Source: Norana najaformis (taxonomy: Eukaryota > Annelida > Clitellata > Crassiclitellata > Hormogastridae). From it: 64,000 nt of DNA. How positions within the stretch are numbered: position 1 is the stretch's first letter; the number at the start of each line of letters is the position of its first letter. Positions 9,901 to 18,990 of the stretch are shown piece after piece. Under the pieces are notes generated by a model, which had not been told where the DNA came from, ran no database searches, and worked only from the letters and a program-made list of their open reading frames with translations. The DNA lies in assembly GCA_964023275.1 (NCBI GenBank), contig OZ029916.1:14252607-14316606 (forward strand), in the 5' to 3' direction. Position numbers and translations under genes: made by a program.

Positions 9901-12900
9901 CGAAAACACTAGGAAAATTCAAACAGCCCTTTAATATCTACTACCCTTGCCAACTTGTCTTCCATTTTTCGGCATACTTATAGTATCAGGGACCCAGGTA
10001 TAACCATAGATATACTGAATATTCATTATGTTTATGGGCGTGGCCTATCGCTGTGTTGCTATGTCACGAAACAGACATCCACTGTGTGATTCCCTTTACT
10101 ATGATGTCAATAAGTATCATCAGAAGCTACGAGTAAGATTAAACGTAACATAAAATACAGAGAATAAAAGTGTTCAAAAACTATAAACTACACATGAAAT
10201 GAGTCACAGATTGACAATGAGGCGGAATAATTAGAAAGGATAGCGTTTGGCAACATGGCGCAAAATGTTTTAAGAAAGATAAGTCAAACGTTGGTCCAAA
10301 ATGTTCACGCCACATTAATTCGTCGAGATAGCTAGGCAGCATTTCTTTGGTAGTTCCATTCATCCGCTTGAAGACTGATTTGGCCCTCTTCCAATAGTTC
10401 TCAATATTATTTGTATTATTTAGGGTCAACAAAGTTCTGCCTGTGATTCACTGTTTTAAGAGTGTAATTGTTAGGCAAACTATATATATTCTGGTATGCT
10501 GCCCACTAGGGTGGTCCTCAAAATTAAAAGTTGTAATTACCTTTATGGTACCCCTTCATTTCGTTACACTATCCGAGTAGCTTATAATAGCATAAAGATT
10601 GCCTTGATAAGTTGATATTTAGAGGTTACTCAATACAAATGTTTCTTTGTTAATTTGCGATAAAAGTGCTAAAATGGCACAAATATACACTGAAGTCCAG
10701 AACTACAGAAACATTTTTAATAAACATTATTTTAAACTACTAAATATTAAAATTGTCCAGTAATAGTTCAGGACAACAGACAACAGCAACAGAAGCAGTG
10801 ACAACTGCCACATGTTACTCAATAATTGTCAAATGGTACAGACAAACTTAACCACAATAAAAGTTAAATTTCAGAATTACAATCAAAAGGTCGATTGTCT
10901 ACTAAACGAAGGTTTATAGTTATTCAACGTCTGCTATGGTGAAGAAGCAGTGATGACTTCTTTGGCTCTGGTAAGTGAGCTCTGTGATTAGAAAAGACTT
11001 GCAACAGAAATTGTTTTTGCTCTTCATTGTTGGTGATGAAACGATTGAAGTCTTGGATCAGCTTAACACCATGCTGGCCAATGTCGTTCACCACTCTGAG
11101 ACTTTTAGCACACTTTCTGCCCTGTTGGTAGTGTTCATGCTCTCCCCAGTGCTCTGGATTAACATCAGTTAAAAATTTGCTAGGCAAATGAAGTATTTCA
11201 AAGAACTTTAAGTGTTGACAGAGACAAAATCTTCCAACAGGTTGTTTTCAGTGTTGGTCATGTCCACTTGGATATGCTTCAGTGGTTAAGCAGGTGCTGG
11301 AGTGTGCAAAGCCATGACCATCTTCTTTCTTGTTGTGGTGTCTCTTGTACTATTGAAAAACGCTAGAGCAACATACCACATACCACAAGTGCTTGCCAAC
11401 CGCCTTAGCAGCAGCTGTGGATATACCATCGTTAATGTTCTTGTACTTGACAATGAACTGGAGAAAGTGGAACTCATTAGATGGTGCTGCAGTTGGATTT
11501 GGACTTAAGTCCAGGCCTTGGTGCACAGAAGACTGGTAAACAGGCAGATGTCACGGACTGCTTTCTTCTCCCGTGAAGTAAGATGGAACTGGCTCTTGAA
11601 CATCCATACTCTGATGGAGTAGAGGATCTTGGCCATCCATCTAGCCTGGTGCATTGCATATGGTGCCATCAGTCAGATGCCCCGAGGTGGAGTGTCACCC
11701 AGAAAGATGACTAACAATTCGAGAAGTTCTGGGTAGTCATCTCGAGGCTGGCTGCTGGAGTCAAGCATGTCCTTGCGGAGTTAATTGGCACCTCTCTGAG
11801 TGTGCTGTTGGTGGTCAGAATTGCTGAACAATGCTGATCTCTTGGTGCCATGTCGAATTGTTCCTTATCAATGAACGGCCATTTCTCGTGGAACTGCTTG
11901 AAGAGGGCAATTTCTGGACCACTTGAAGCTCCAAGGCAGTGTTTGAAGACATCTCCAAGAATGAGTTCGTGAACATGATGTCCGCATGCAAGGTAAAGCA
12001 TGTCTTTTTGTCAAGCAGTTTCTCAATCGATGTACAAGCGTAAACTCAACAACCCGTATTCGATGCAGTAGTATCAAAGCAGAGTGCTTTCACGTTGTCT
12101 TGAATCCCTCAATCTTTCAACACACTGACAACAGCCTGGTTGATTTCTTCTCCCGTGCCATGATTCAACTTCATATCCTAACAAAAGGACATGCAATCTA
12201 TCAACAGACTTTCTTCCTGTTATGTCAGGCAGTATCTTGCCATCCCAATGCACAGTTAATGACACATTCTGGGGATTGAATTCTACTTTCAGTGTATGAG
12301 TGACATTTCTGCGATTGGCAATTCTGGCTCTATGGGTGGACACTCGGTTGATGGCAAAGTCAGCAGTCAGCTGAATTTAACTGAAATAACTTCAACTAAT
12401 CAGAAGTAATTGCTATAAATATTGAAAACACGTGCCTTTTGCAACAAAATGGATGCCACAGGAAGTGATGTCACACAACACATCCTAGGAAAAGTAAGTA
12501 GGTAAATAAAAGCTGTTTTGGAGTAAAAAAATATGTGAAAACATAATTCATCTTCAGCAACCTCTAAATAACATCGAATTGTAATAATTTTTGGATAAGA
12601 ATCATTCATATATGAAGCTGAAAAGATTTACGCGGTACCATGCAATATTTGAAGAAGTTTAGTTTTTCTTATAACATTGAGGACCACCCTACTGCCCACT
12701 CATCTGAAACAATAACAGAGCCGGAGGCAATAACCCATTCGATGATAGGCAATAATGTTTCTGGTTCTCTCCTCGTGACAAATGCTATATATATATATAT
12801 ATATATATATCCCTCTTTTTTATTTGCGTCGTACGCACCAAAGATCCAGCGATCAGTTTGTCCTACATTCTGACCGTGATGATATTTGGCCTTAACGAGT

Positions 12901-14707
12901 AGTGACTCGTCGATCTGCACCTCTTCACTGGGGCCACCGAGTTGAACTGGACCCTAAAACATTTTCCACGAGCAAATGTCTCGTAGAAATTGATAGTAGT
13001 CGACCCCAGTATTTGGTGAAATGTCAAGATGCTGAAGAATCGTTTGTAGAGGCGTTTCGGTTGCCAAGTAAAACAGTAAAAACACAAACTTTTTTTGAGA
13101 AATCCTTGCTCCCTTGAGGAAACTCCCCTTCAAAACTGACTGCTCCGATCGGCAGTTTGGACACCTCCATCCGTATCCCCATAATTTTGACAATTCCTTA
13201 ATAAGATTTTTGGGATGACCACACGTCACACATTCCACAATATTATGAAGAATTTTTTACTCTGTAAATGCTGAAGCACACTTAACTGATCTTTACAAAT
13301 ATTAGTGATCTTGAATATATTCATATTTGATGCAACTAAAACCAAACTCACTATGCAAAAGTCAGAGCTGGAAAGAAATCAGATGAAGTCAGTAAAATCG
13401 GGCCCATATGCACAGCCAAAAGCGATCACCCATAATTTAATGGAGTTCTCTGGTTTCCGATAATATAATGAAGTCCCCCGGTTTCCGAAAATATATTGAA
13501 GTATATGAGGAAGCTAGGCCACAGAGAGGTCTCCGATAATGTAAATGAAGTCCAGAAAGCGATCCCCGATAAGCCAGGCCAAAATCACATGAAAGATCAA
13601 TTTCGCGTTATAGAAAACTTACATCTGAGCCAGAAAATTAGAAAATCGACACACTTATAGTAAATAATGTAATGAAGTCATAAAAGTGATCCCAGATAAA
13701 CTATGCCGAAACCACATGCATGTTCATTTTCGTAATCTGCTAAGTAAGCTCAACTCCCTCAACTCTCCTACCAAGGCTGTTCCAGTCTGGTTATAACAAG
13801 TTTTAGTTTTATTGTATTGAATTGCCGGCCTAAAGACCTTTACATAAATATTTTGCACAATGGATGTCTATTTCATGACACATACAACAACCAATCACGA
13901 CACACCAAAACAAGGAACCAATCACGACACACCAAAACAAGGATAAGCCATGCCTTTTTTGACCAAGGGAACTGTCCGCCATATGGGTCCCCGATACTAA
14001 AAGTATCCCAATTTTTCTTTCAGCAGGCATCCATATGTTCTCCACATTCTGTGTATAGCTCAGTATAGTCCAAATCAACAAAGTTGTATTTATCTAAAAA
14101 TAATTTGTGTTACAGAAACTTACATAATTTGATATTTTTTAAAGAATAAAGGTATTGTGAAAAAGTCATAAGTTATTAGGACGCTTACTGATTTATTACT
14201 CAATTATTGGATAATTGCTGCTGGACATGCCAAACTCACAAACTGACTATGCCATATTGTTTATCATTTCGATATTCGAAACAAGAGACCACCTTTAGCC
14301 CCATTATCGACCTTAAGTGGCGTTGCACCCTAATAATTCACTGAAAATGAGCAGGGTCGACGTCATAGGGTCACTATAGAAACACGTGTACATTTATAAA
14401 ATAATTTCATTCAACGCAGAAACTTTCCTTGTTATTGTAATTTAACTGCAAAACATAATTCAATGACAGTTAAAGACCAGTAAAACTTTGCACCTCCATC
14501 AAATCTGTGCCGCTAGGGGTATGAATTATAAACAACCGAACAATGAACACCGCTGTTACCTTTTTTTATAACTTTGAAAATCCTCTTTGCCAACTTCTTA
14601 GAAGCTAGTGGATTGGCGATGGGCGATACTCGAGACACCAAAACATCCCAATCGACCGATTCCTTTGGCTCTTCTTCGCCCTCCGATCGTCGAGTTTCTT
14701 TCGTCAT
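6881..14707 (-). CDS. NHP2: H/ACA ribonucleoprotein subunit NHP2 (three exons, C-terminus not found)
   Basis: NHP2 is an L7Ae-family RNA-binding protein of H/ACA snoRNPs, which guide rRNA pseudouridylation in the nucleolus, and it also belongs to telomerase RNP. Exons on the minus strand are 14707-14560, 7751-7682 and 6986-6881. Phases match (148+70+106 nt = 108 codons). The protein starts MTKE, then has an acidic stretch, then NPLASKKLAKRIFKVIKK (residues about 32-49). Next come the kink-turn-binding RKGVREVQKFIRKGEKG and the core strands GIVILAGDTNPIDVICHMPV and YCYVPSKE. Vertebrate NHP2 is about 150 residues, so roughly 45 C-terminal residues are absent; the next exon was not located in the window. 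Intron 1 is almost 7 kb because of a nested transposon. Confidence 0.88.
7682..7751 (-). CDS. NHP2: NHP2 exon 2
   Basis: 70 nt, acceptor TTTAG|CTCAG and donor AAAGG|GTTTGT. Encodes (A)QKHKQLRKGVREVQKFIRK then GEKG, the segment that contacts kink-turn RNA in L7Ae proteins. The reading frame is fixed on both sides by neighbouring exons. It is too short to stand out as an ORF. Confidence 0.88.
7800..7925. repeat. 25-bp near-palindromic tandem repeat, about five copies
   Basis: Unit CATTAAAACTGTTTAGAATTTAATG, shortened here to its ends CATTAAA...TTTAATG, repeated about five times with 1-4 differences per copy. Each unit is itself an imperfect palindrome. It sits in NHP2 intron 1, just upstream of exon 2. 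Confidence 0.85.
7926..9963. other. NHP2 intron 1, left part; no recognised element
   Basis: No host exon seen. The block at about 9390-9950 is more GC-rich than its surroundings and has open frames on both strands that I could not match to any family; it may be an old transposon remnant. The rest is AT-rich intron. Confidence 0.4.
10507..12691 (-). mobile_element. Nested DNA transposon, hAT-like, with perfect 8-bp target duplication
   Basis: Terminal inverted repeats TAGGGTGGTCCTCAA at 10507-10521 and TTGAGGACCACCCTA at 12677-12691 are perfect for 15 bp. The target duplication CTGCCCAC occurs at 10499-10506 and 12692-12699. It sits inside the Merlin transposase right after its second catalytic Asp codon, so it is younger than the Merlin copy. 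Eight-bp duplications and the Asp then C-x-H-H motifs of its ORF favour the hAT superfamily, but this assignment is inference. Confidence 0.85.
10924..12343 (-). pseudogene. Transposase of nested hAT-like element, frameshifted
   Basis: Pieces on the minus strand follow one another in family order. First, LTVHWDGKILPDITG (12343-12074 ORF); then CFDTTASNTG near 12050-12085, the likely first catalytic Asp. Next, YLACGHHVHELILGDVF followed by GASSGPEIALFKQF (12001-11711), then ARWMAKILYS with WMFKSQFHLT (about 11550-11660). Last is SLRVVNDIGQHGVKLIQDF, then EEQKQFLLQV (11187-10924). These recur in uncharacterised transposase-like proteins of many animals. The frame changes several times, so the copy is inactive. 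Confidence 0.75.
12786..12810. repeat. (TA)n microsatellite inside Merlin transposase
   Basis: About 12 TA units within the transposase reading frame, read on the minus strand as alternating Tyr-Ile. The frame is kept through the repeat. Confidence 0.9.
13385..13720. repeat. Degenerate internal direct repeats of the Merlin 5' region
   Basis: Two related blocks are present: one around 13530-13605 (GATAATGTAAATGAAGTCC then AGCGATCCCCGATAAGCCAG) and one around 13660-13735 with the same order of words. A third, weaker copy lies near 13430-13500. They occupy the non-coding subterminal part of the Merlin element. Confidence 0.6.
13890..13943. repeat. 27-bp tandem duplication in Merlin subterminal region
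   Basis: ACCAATCACGACACACCAAA with its following 7 bases is repeated twice back to back, identical or nearly so, about 70 bp inside the right end of Merlin. Subterminal repeats often serve as transposase binding sites; here that role is inference. Confidence 0.85.
14560..14707 (-). CDS. NHP2: NHP2 exon 1
   Basis: Start codon at 14707-14705; 49 codons plus one base. The donor is AAAAAAG|GTAACAG, read through in the naive frame but required by the phase of exon 2. The N-terminal acidic extension before NPLASKKL is usual for the family. Confidence 0.88.
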
Positions 14708-14857
14708 GATTAATTATTTTAAATTTTTCGTACTAACACGTGAATAGTCAGTCCACTGAACCTCCTTTATTTCGCTCACCGGAAGCAACCATTAACAGAC
14801 CACGTGACTTGATATCTCGTTCATTGCTTTGGAGCAATGTAATGTCATGTCAATTCG

Positions 14858-15802
14858 TCATCGTCGCGACGGTTGACTACAAGATAGGGCCATCTTCGAC
14901 CAAAGCCATCTATTGCGCGCAGCATCCAACAACCTGGTTCCCGATAAGCCAGTCCAAGCCGAGATGTTGTCAATCCAACTTATCTTTGGCCTTCCGCGGC
15001 CTCGGTTCCCCTCAACAAGACCGATCATAACCAAAGAGGTTATACTACTTACTTGAGTATATATCATTGATCATAACACTACTCTCGATGGTGTCTTGAG
15101 GATGTCTCATCACGTGCCCGAAATAACGCAACTTGCGGGCCCTAATGTGACCCAGCAGCTCGTTTTGCACCCCGGCCAGTTGGTACACCTTTTCATTGGT
15201 CATCTTCTTTGTCCAAGCAATCCGCAGTAACTTTCTGATGCACTTGTTTTCAAAAGCCTGAATGCGTCTCTCCTCTTCCTTCTTTAATGTCCAGACCTCA
15301 CACCCATATGTCGCCACCGGCCAAGCCAAGGCCCTCATCAGGCGTAATTTGGTCTTGATGCCAAGTGACTTGTTTTTCCACACCTTTGTGAGCTTAACCA
15401 TGACTGCCATTCCCATGGCTAGTCTCGATTTCACCTCAACCGTACAGTCCGCATCCACTGCTACTCTGCTCCCCAAGTACATGAAGTAGTCCACCTTCTC
15501 CAGTCTTCCACCAACCACGTTGATCTCAAGTGCTTCGCCTGTATTTGCCATCACTTTCGTCTTTTTCGCATTGATCAGCATATGATACTCATTCGCAGCA
15601 TTCTCAACACGATTTACTAACTCCTGCAGTTGATCTGGTGATGTGGCCAGTAAGACGATGTCATCTGCGTACCTGAGATTGCTGATGATCTTGCCACCGA
15701 TTCTGAAACCTCCATTATATCCTTGTAGTGCCTTCCGCATCACTTGTTCTGCCAATATGTTGAACAGACAGAGGGAAAGATTACATCCCTGACGGACTCC
15801 TT
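14858..15802 (-). pseudogene. LINE reverse transcriptase C-terminal fragment (RTE/L1-like)
   Basis: Reading from 15802 down: VRQGCNLSL, FNILAEQVMRKA, then the catalytic LRYADDIVLLA box, FMYLGSRVAVDADCT, WPVATYGCEVWTLKK, RKLLRIAWTKKMTNE and RYFGHVMRHPQD, and a basic GRGRPKISW end. The frame is open for about 236 codons (15755-15045). It is then broken by a 46-bp duplication-insertion at 15023-15077 and continues in another frame to 14858. The fingers region and everything 5' of it is gone, cut off where an ATTACG-tailed CR1 fragment begins. Confidence 0.85.
15032..15068. mobile_element. 37-bp micro-insertion flanked by 9-bp direct repeat
   Basis: GATCATAAC occurs at 15023-15031 and again at 15069-15077, bracketing 37 bp that are foreign to the LINE reading frame. 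Without the insert and one repeat copy the flanking reverse transcriptase frame is continuous. On the minus strand the insert contains CTCAAGTAAGTAG, like the TAAGTAAGT tails of LINEs elsewhere in the window, so it may be an extremely truncated LINE insertion. Confidence 0.6.
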
Positions 15803-15805
15803 AGT

Positions 15806-15960
15806 AACATCGTAATCGTAATCCCAAGGTTTCTACAGCGCCCAACGAAAGCCGCGCCGCGGGGACCAGCTTATTCACAGGCGCTCAGTCAAAACAAAAT
15901 CGATAGGCAAAAGGGTTCGGTTCTGGGTCAAGATCCAAGAGTCAGGCAGAGAGAGACAGG
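15806..15960 (-). mobile_element. CR1/L2-type LINE 3' end (tail type ATTACG)
   Basis: Inverse copy of the 3' UTR described at 2490-2776. The terminal repeat is at 15811-15822 (CGTAATCGTAAT on +). Its 3' end abuts the truncated reverse transcriptase fragment at 15802. Confidence 0.75.
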
Positions 15961-16334
15961 CATAAAGCATAAGACATAAAGCTATAGTAAGCAATCACGA
16001 TAAATGACATTAGGGCCTACATATTTACCAACCATGCGCTGGATAAGCGTACCTACATTTTGTTCTGCAAAAAGACGTCCAAAGTCAAACGCCAGCTGAA
16101 ACAATTCACTTTTAATCAGAGAGGCAAAGTAGTTTAGCACAAGATGATAAGCCCAAAAGCTAAAATACTTTAACACTTGTAAAATTTTGGCAAGGTGTTC
16201 AAAATTTAGGTTGAAAGGTGTAATTAGCCGGGACCAGCGAATTAAGTTGTTTGAAGAGCCCTACTTTTGGGTCTAAAGGTCTATGATTTTAGAGAAATAT
16301 TGAGATCCTCCATTTGACCCCTTGTTTCTAATCC

Positions 16335-16438
16335 TACTATCTAACGATTTTGTTTTGAATGAGCGGCTGTGAATAAGCTGGTTCTAGCGACTAAGCTTTC
16401 GTTGGGCGCTGTAAAAGTCTCGAAATTACGATTACGAT
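16335..16438 (+). mobile_element. CR1/L2-type LINE 3' end (tail type ATTACG)
   Basis: About 100 bp of the same 3' UTR ending ATTACGATTACGAT. It faces the copy at 15806-15960, giving an inverted pair about 380 bp apart. Confidence 0.75.
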
Positions 16439-17714
16439 AGGCTGTCAGAGAATTATTGAGGTCATCTAGCAGATAAGTACTGGAACGAACCTGGATGACA
16501 ATAAATTTTTAGAATATTTTGTAAATTTCTACTCAAAAATTTTCTTTTAAGTGGTGATTTGTGTGTAACCGACTGCGTGAATTTATTTTTATCAAGACTG
16601 GATAGGTTGACTTTTGACTTAGTCATCAAAACTAACGGTCACTATAAAAACTCGTGTACAGTTTGTGACAAACCGGGGGTGCCGAATCCTCTGTCAAGGC
16701 GCTGGTTCACTGCTACTGTAGCCGAAGGCTCCCTATCAGCGCCTATCTACTGCTAGCCCGCGAGGTAAGGCTCTTGAGGTCCCCAAGAGGCTGAACATGA
16801 AGTCAACCGATCGTCAATCGCACTTTATTTCTCACAACTTAACGAGGATAATACATTTAGCAACTAGTCTTACACTAAAACATTAGCTCATTTACGTCAT
16901 CATCTCACCAGCTCGTCACGAATTACACCAGCTCGCCATGCATACCGTCGTACCACGTCATTCATTTATATTGACTGCCCCATGTCTTTATGCGGGAGAG
17001 GCTCAGACACAAGTCCGCACGCTGTCTGCAGGCGGGAGGGGCTCAGACACAGCCAAGTCCGCAAGTCCGCTACAAGTTTCATGTTAAGCTCTCCAGAGGT
17101 TCAGAACAGAACCCCGACGCCAACGGTTTATTTATTCAATCATTCAACGCGCCATGGATTGATTGATTCTTTATTTGCTTGTTTGTTTTTTTTTTGCTTC
17201 TTTTCAGAAAAATCCCAAGTTTCTGAGAGGGTAAATTACAACAGGTTTCACGCACTCAAGAATGAGGGCTTATAAAGCAGAAGCCACGACCGTTTGCCTG
17301 TTGACTGAACCCGGAGACCTGTAGAGGAGTAGACCTACATTACAGCTTAACCGGTATGGTTCGGCGATGTCAACGAGCCACACCAATCAATTGTATTAGG
17401 TCAGTCGATAATGAAAAAGATTATTGTTACAATTGAAATAAATACTGTCTTGGATTCGAAGAGGACAAAATGGTTGTAGGCCTATATGTTTTCTGCGACA
17501 AAATAAAATGTATGGCGAAAACATTTCGAAAATAAATTATAGTTAAAATATAGCTAACTTAAATCTGTAATCACTTAACAAAAATTCTTCTAATCTGTAT
17601 TAAACTTCAGTAATAATTTCCAATTTGTTATTTGGATGATTCTGGGGTTTCGTGCTTTCTGTTCACTGTGTATTATTTGGAACTTGCGGATCATATCGAT
17701 CACGTGGACAGTAG
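16439..17714. other. Non-coding stretch with a short direct duplication
   Basis: No gene recognised. At about 16988-17072 a block of roughly 30 bp (GCGGGAG.GGCTCAGACACA ... AAGTCCGCA) is present twice. A 24-bp block near 16637 (GGTCACTATAAAAACTCGTG) also occurs with three changes near 14369, in NHP2 intron 1, pointing to an unrecognised dispersed repeat. Confidence 0.45.
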
Positions 17715-18257
17715 GTGTACCTCAAAAGGCATAACGAGTTAATATGTAAATCTCAGGAGGAACTGATGAAATTGTGGAAGTGCCATAACATCAAAGTACA
17801 CACAAAGTTAAAATTAATGAAGACGCTGATTTGGCCAGTAATGATGTACGGATGTGAAAGCTGGACAATCAAGAAGAGGGACGAGGATAGAATTAGGGCA
17901 TTTGAAATGAAGTGTATACGAAAAATACTTAGAATATCATGGACAGAAAAAAGAACAAATGAGTGGGTGCTGGAGACGGCTGGTGTGGAAAGGAGTCTAC
18001 TTGAATCAATCAAAAGAAGAAAGATGTCGTACTTCGGACACATAATGAGGAAACAGGGTGATTGCTTGGAGAAGGAGATCATGCAAGGAACAGTTCCGGG
18101 AGCAAGAGCAAGAGGAAGACCAAGGAAGAGGTGGATGGACAACATCAGCGAATGGTCTGGTATAGCCACAGAGAAGTTGCTGAGAGGAACCGAGGATAGG
18201 AGTGGATGGAAAAGAATCGTCTACAATGCGACCAACCCTCGTACCGAGGACGGTTGA
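17715..18257 (+). pseudogene. LINE reverse transcriptase C-terminal fragment (RTE/L1-like)
   Basis: 180 codons without a stop. Motifs in order are KLKLMKTLIWPVMMYGCESW, RKILRISWTEKRTNE, KMSYFGHIMRK and GRPRKRWMDNISEWSG. It ends just before an AAGAAGAAGA run, the 3' repeat. It matches the far C-terminal domain of the fragment at 14858-15802 but lacks the catalytic box. Confidence 0.8.
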
Positions 18258-18289
18258 AAAGAAGAAGACAGGAGGAAGCAGCAAAGGCA

Positions 18290-18990
18290 TGCCTCATTAT
18301 AAGTCTGGTAAAGACTAAAATAATGAAGACAGAAAAATGGTTTGAAATAATGATCATAATTAATAACAAAGAGGACGAGTTGGTGGATGATTTCTGCTAC
18401 CTTACTGGCTTGATATCGGCGGGCGGCAGTTGTGACGAAGACGTGAACATTCGTAGGCAAGGCAAATCTTGCGTTTTAAGGACTCTCGAAGACATCGAAT
18501 AACAACGGATGCAGCGTAAGGGCCAAGATTCTGCTATATGAAGCCACAGTGTTAAGCACATTGCTATATGGATCTGAAAGCTGGAAACGACGGTTGCAAA
18601 CAATAAAAAACTGAAGCCGCACATCACAGATAGCCGAAGAGATTTGTGCACATTTTGTGGCATAATATAAAATATCAAAAAACTATATGAGAGAAGATAG
18701 CGCAAGAGAATATAGCGAATATCATCAGAAAGAGAAAGACTTAAGTGGATGGGACATGAAATTTGTATGGACAAAGATAGAAGAAACAACCACGTGATGA
18801 AATAAGTGATGAACTGGGTTCCTAAAGGTAAGTGGAGGAAGGGAAGAGCACGAAAGAACTGGCCAGAGCCATCAGAGACGATCTGCGATGCTTGGAGATG
18901 TCATGGGACAAGGTGGAAAGACACGATGGACAGAGATGAATGGAGAAGCTGAGCTGCCCGATGTGCAGATCTGCACAGGAAAGACTAAGT
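18290..18990 (+). pseudogene. Decayed LINE related to the 5060-5965 copy
   Basis: Translated pieces are in several frames: VDDFCYLTGLISAGGSCDED, a segment reading like 'LYGSESW', and a C-terminal RAIRDDLRCLEMSWDKVE. The last aligns with the FKGDLERMGLGWDEA region of the 5060-5965 element. It ends AAGTAAGTAAATAAGT, the same kind of terminal repeat. Multiple frameshifts show it is much older. Confidence 0.65.

Larger units (their letters stand above)
10181..13238 (-). pseudogene. Merlin transposase, split and disabled
   Basis: The N-terminal part (13238 down to about 12700) has a zinc-binding CVTCG...CPNC motif, a short helix-turn-helix region, and an ISXO2/IS1016-type catalytic core. The first catalytic Asp is in VQIDES (near 12905), the second in IVSDEWAV (near 12700). 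The C-terminal part, 10181-10432, holds the third acidic residue in NTNNIENYWKR and the LPSYLDELMWRE motif. Lesions are an in-frame stop at 12954-12956, a one-base frameshift just before NNIENYW, and the 2.2-kb insertion immediately after SDEWA. It is dead. Confidence 0.88.
9972..14009 (-). mobile_element. Merlin DNA transposon, interrupted by a second transposon
   Basis: Merlin elements are the eukaryotic relatives of IS1016 insertion sequences. The left end begins GGCATACTTATAGTATC, then AGGGACCCA; the right end, reversed, begins GGGATACTTTTAGTATC, then GGGGACCCA. The similarity continues inwards, including GGCRTGGCYTATC and AGACATCCAYTGTG blocks. An 8-bp target duplication, CATTTTTC at 9964-9971 and AATTTTTC at 14010-14017 (one mismatch), fits the 8-9 bp duplications known for Merlin. 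After removing the nested element the transposon would be about 1.85 kb. It lies in NHP2 intron 1, in the same orientation as NHP2. Confidence 0.85.

Noticed and set aside
9396-9934. Open frames in a GC-richer block left of Merlin
   Set aside because: Three overlapping frames on two strands with no motif; could be an old transposon but nothing specific supports it.
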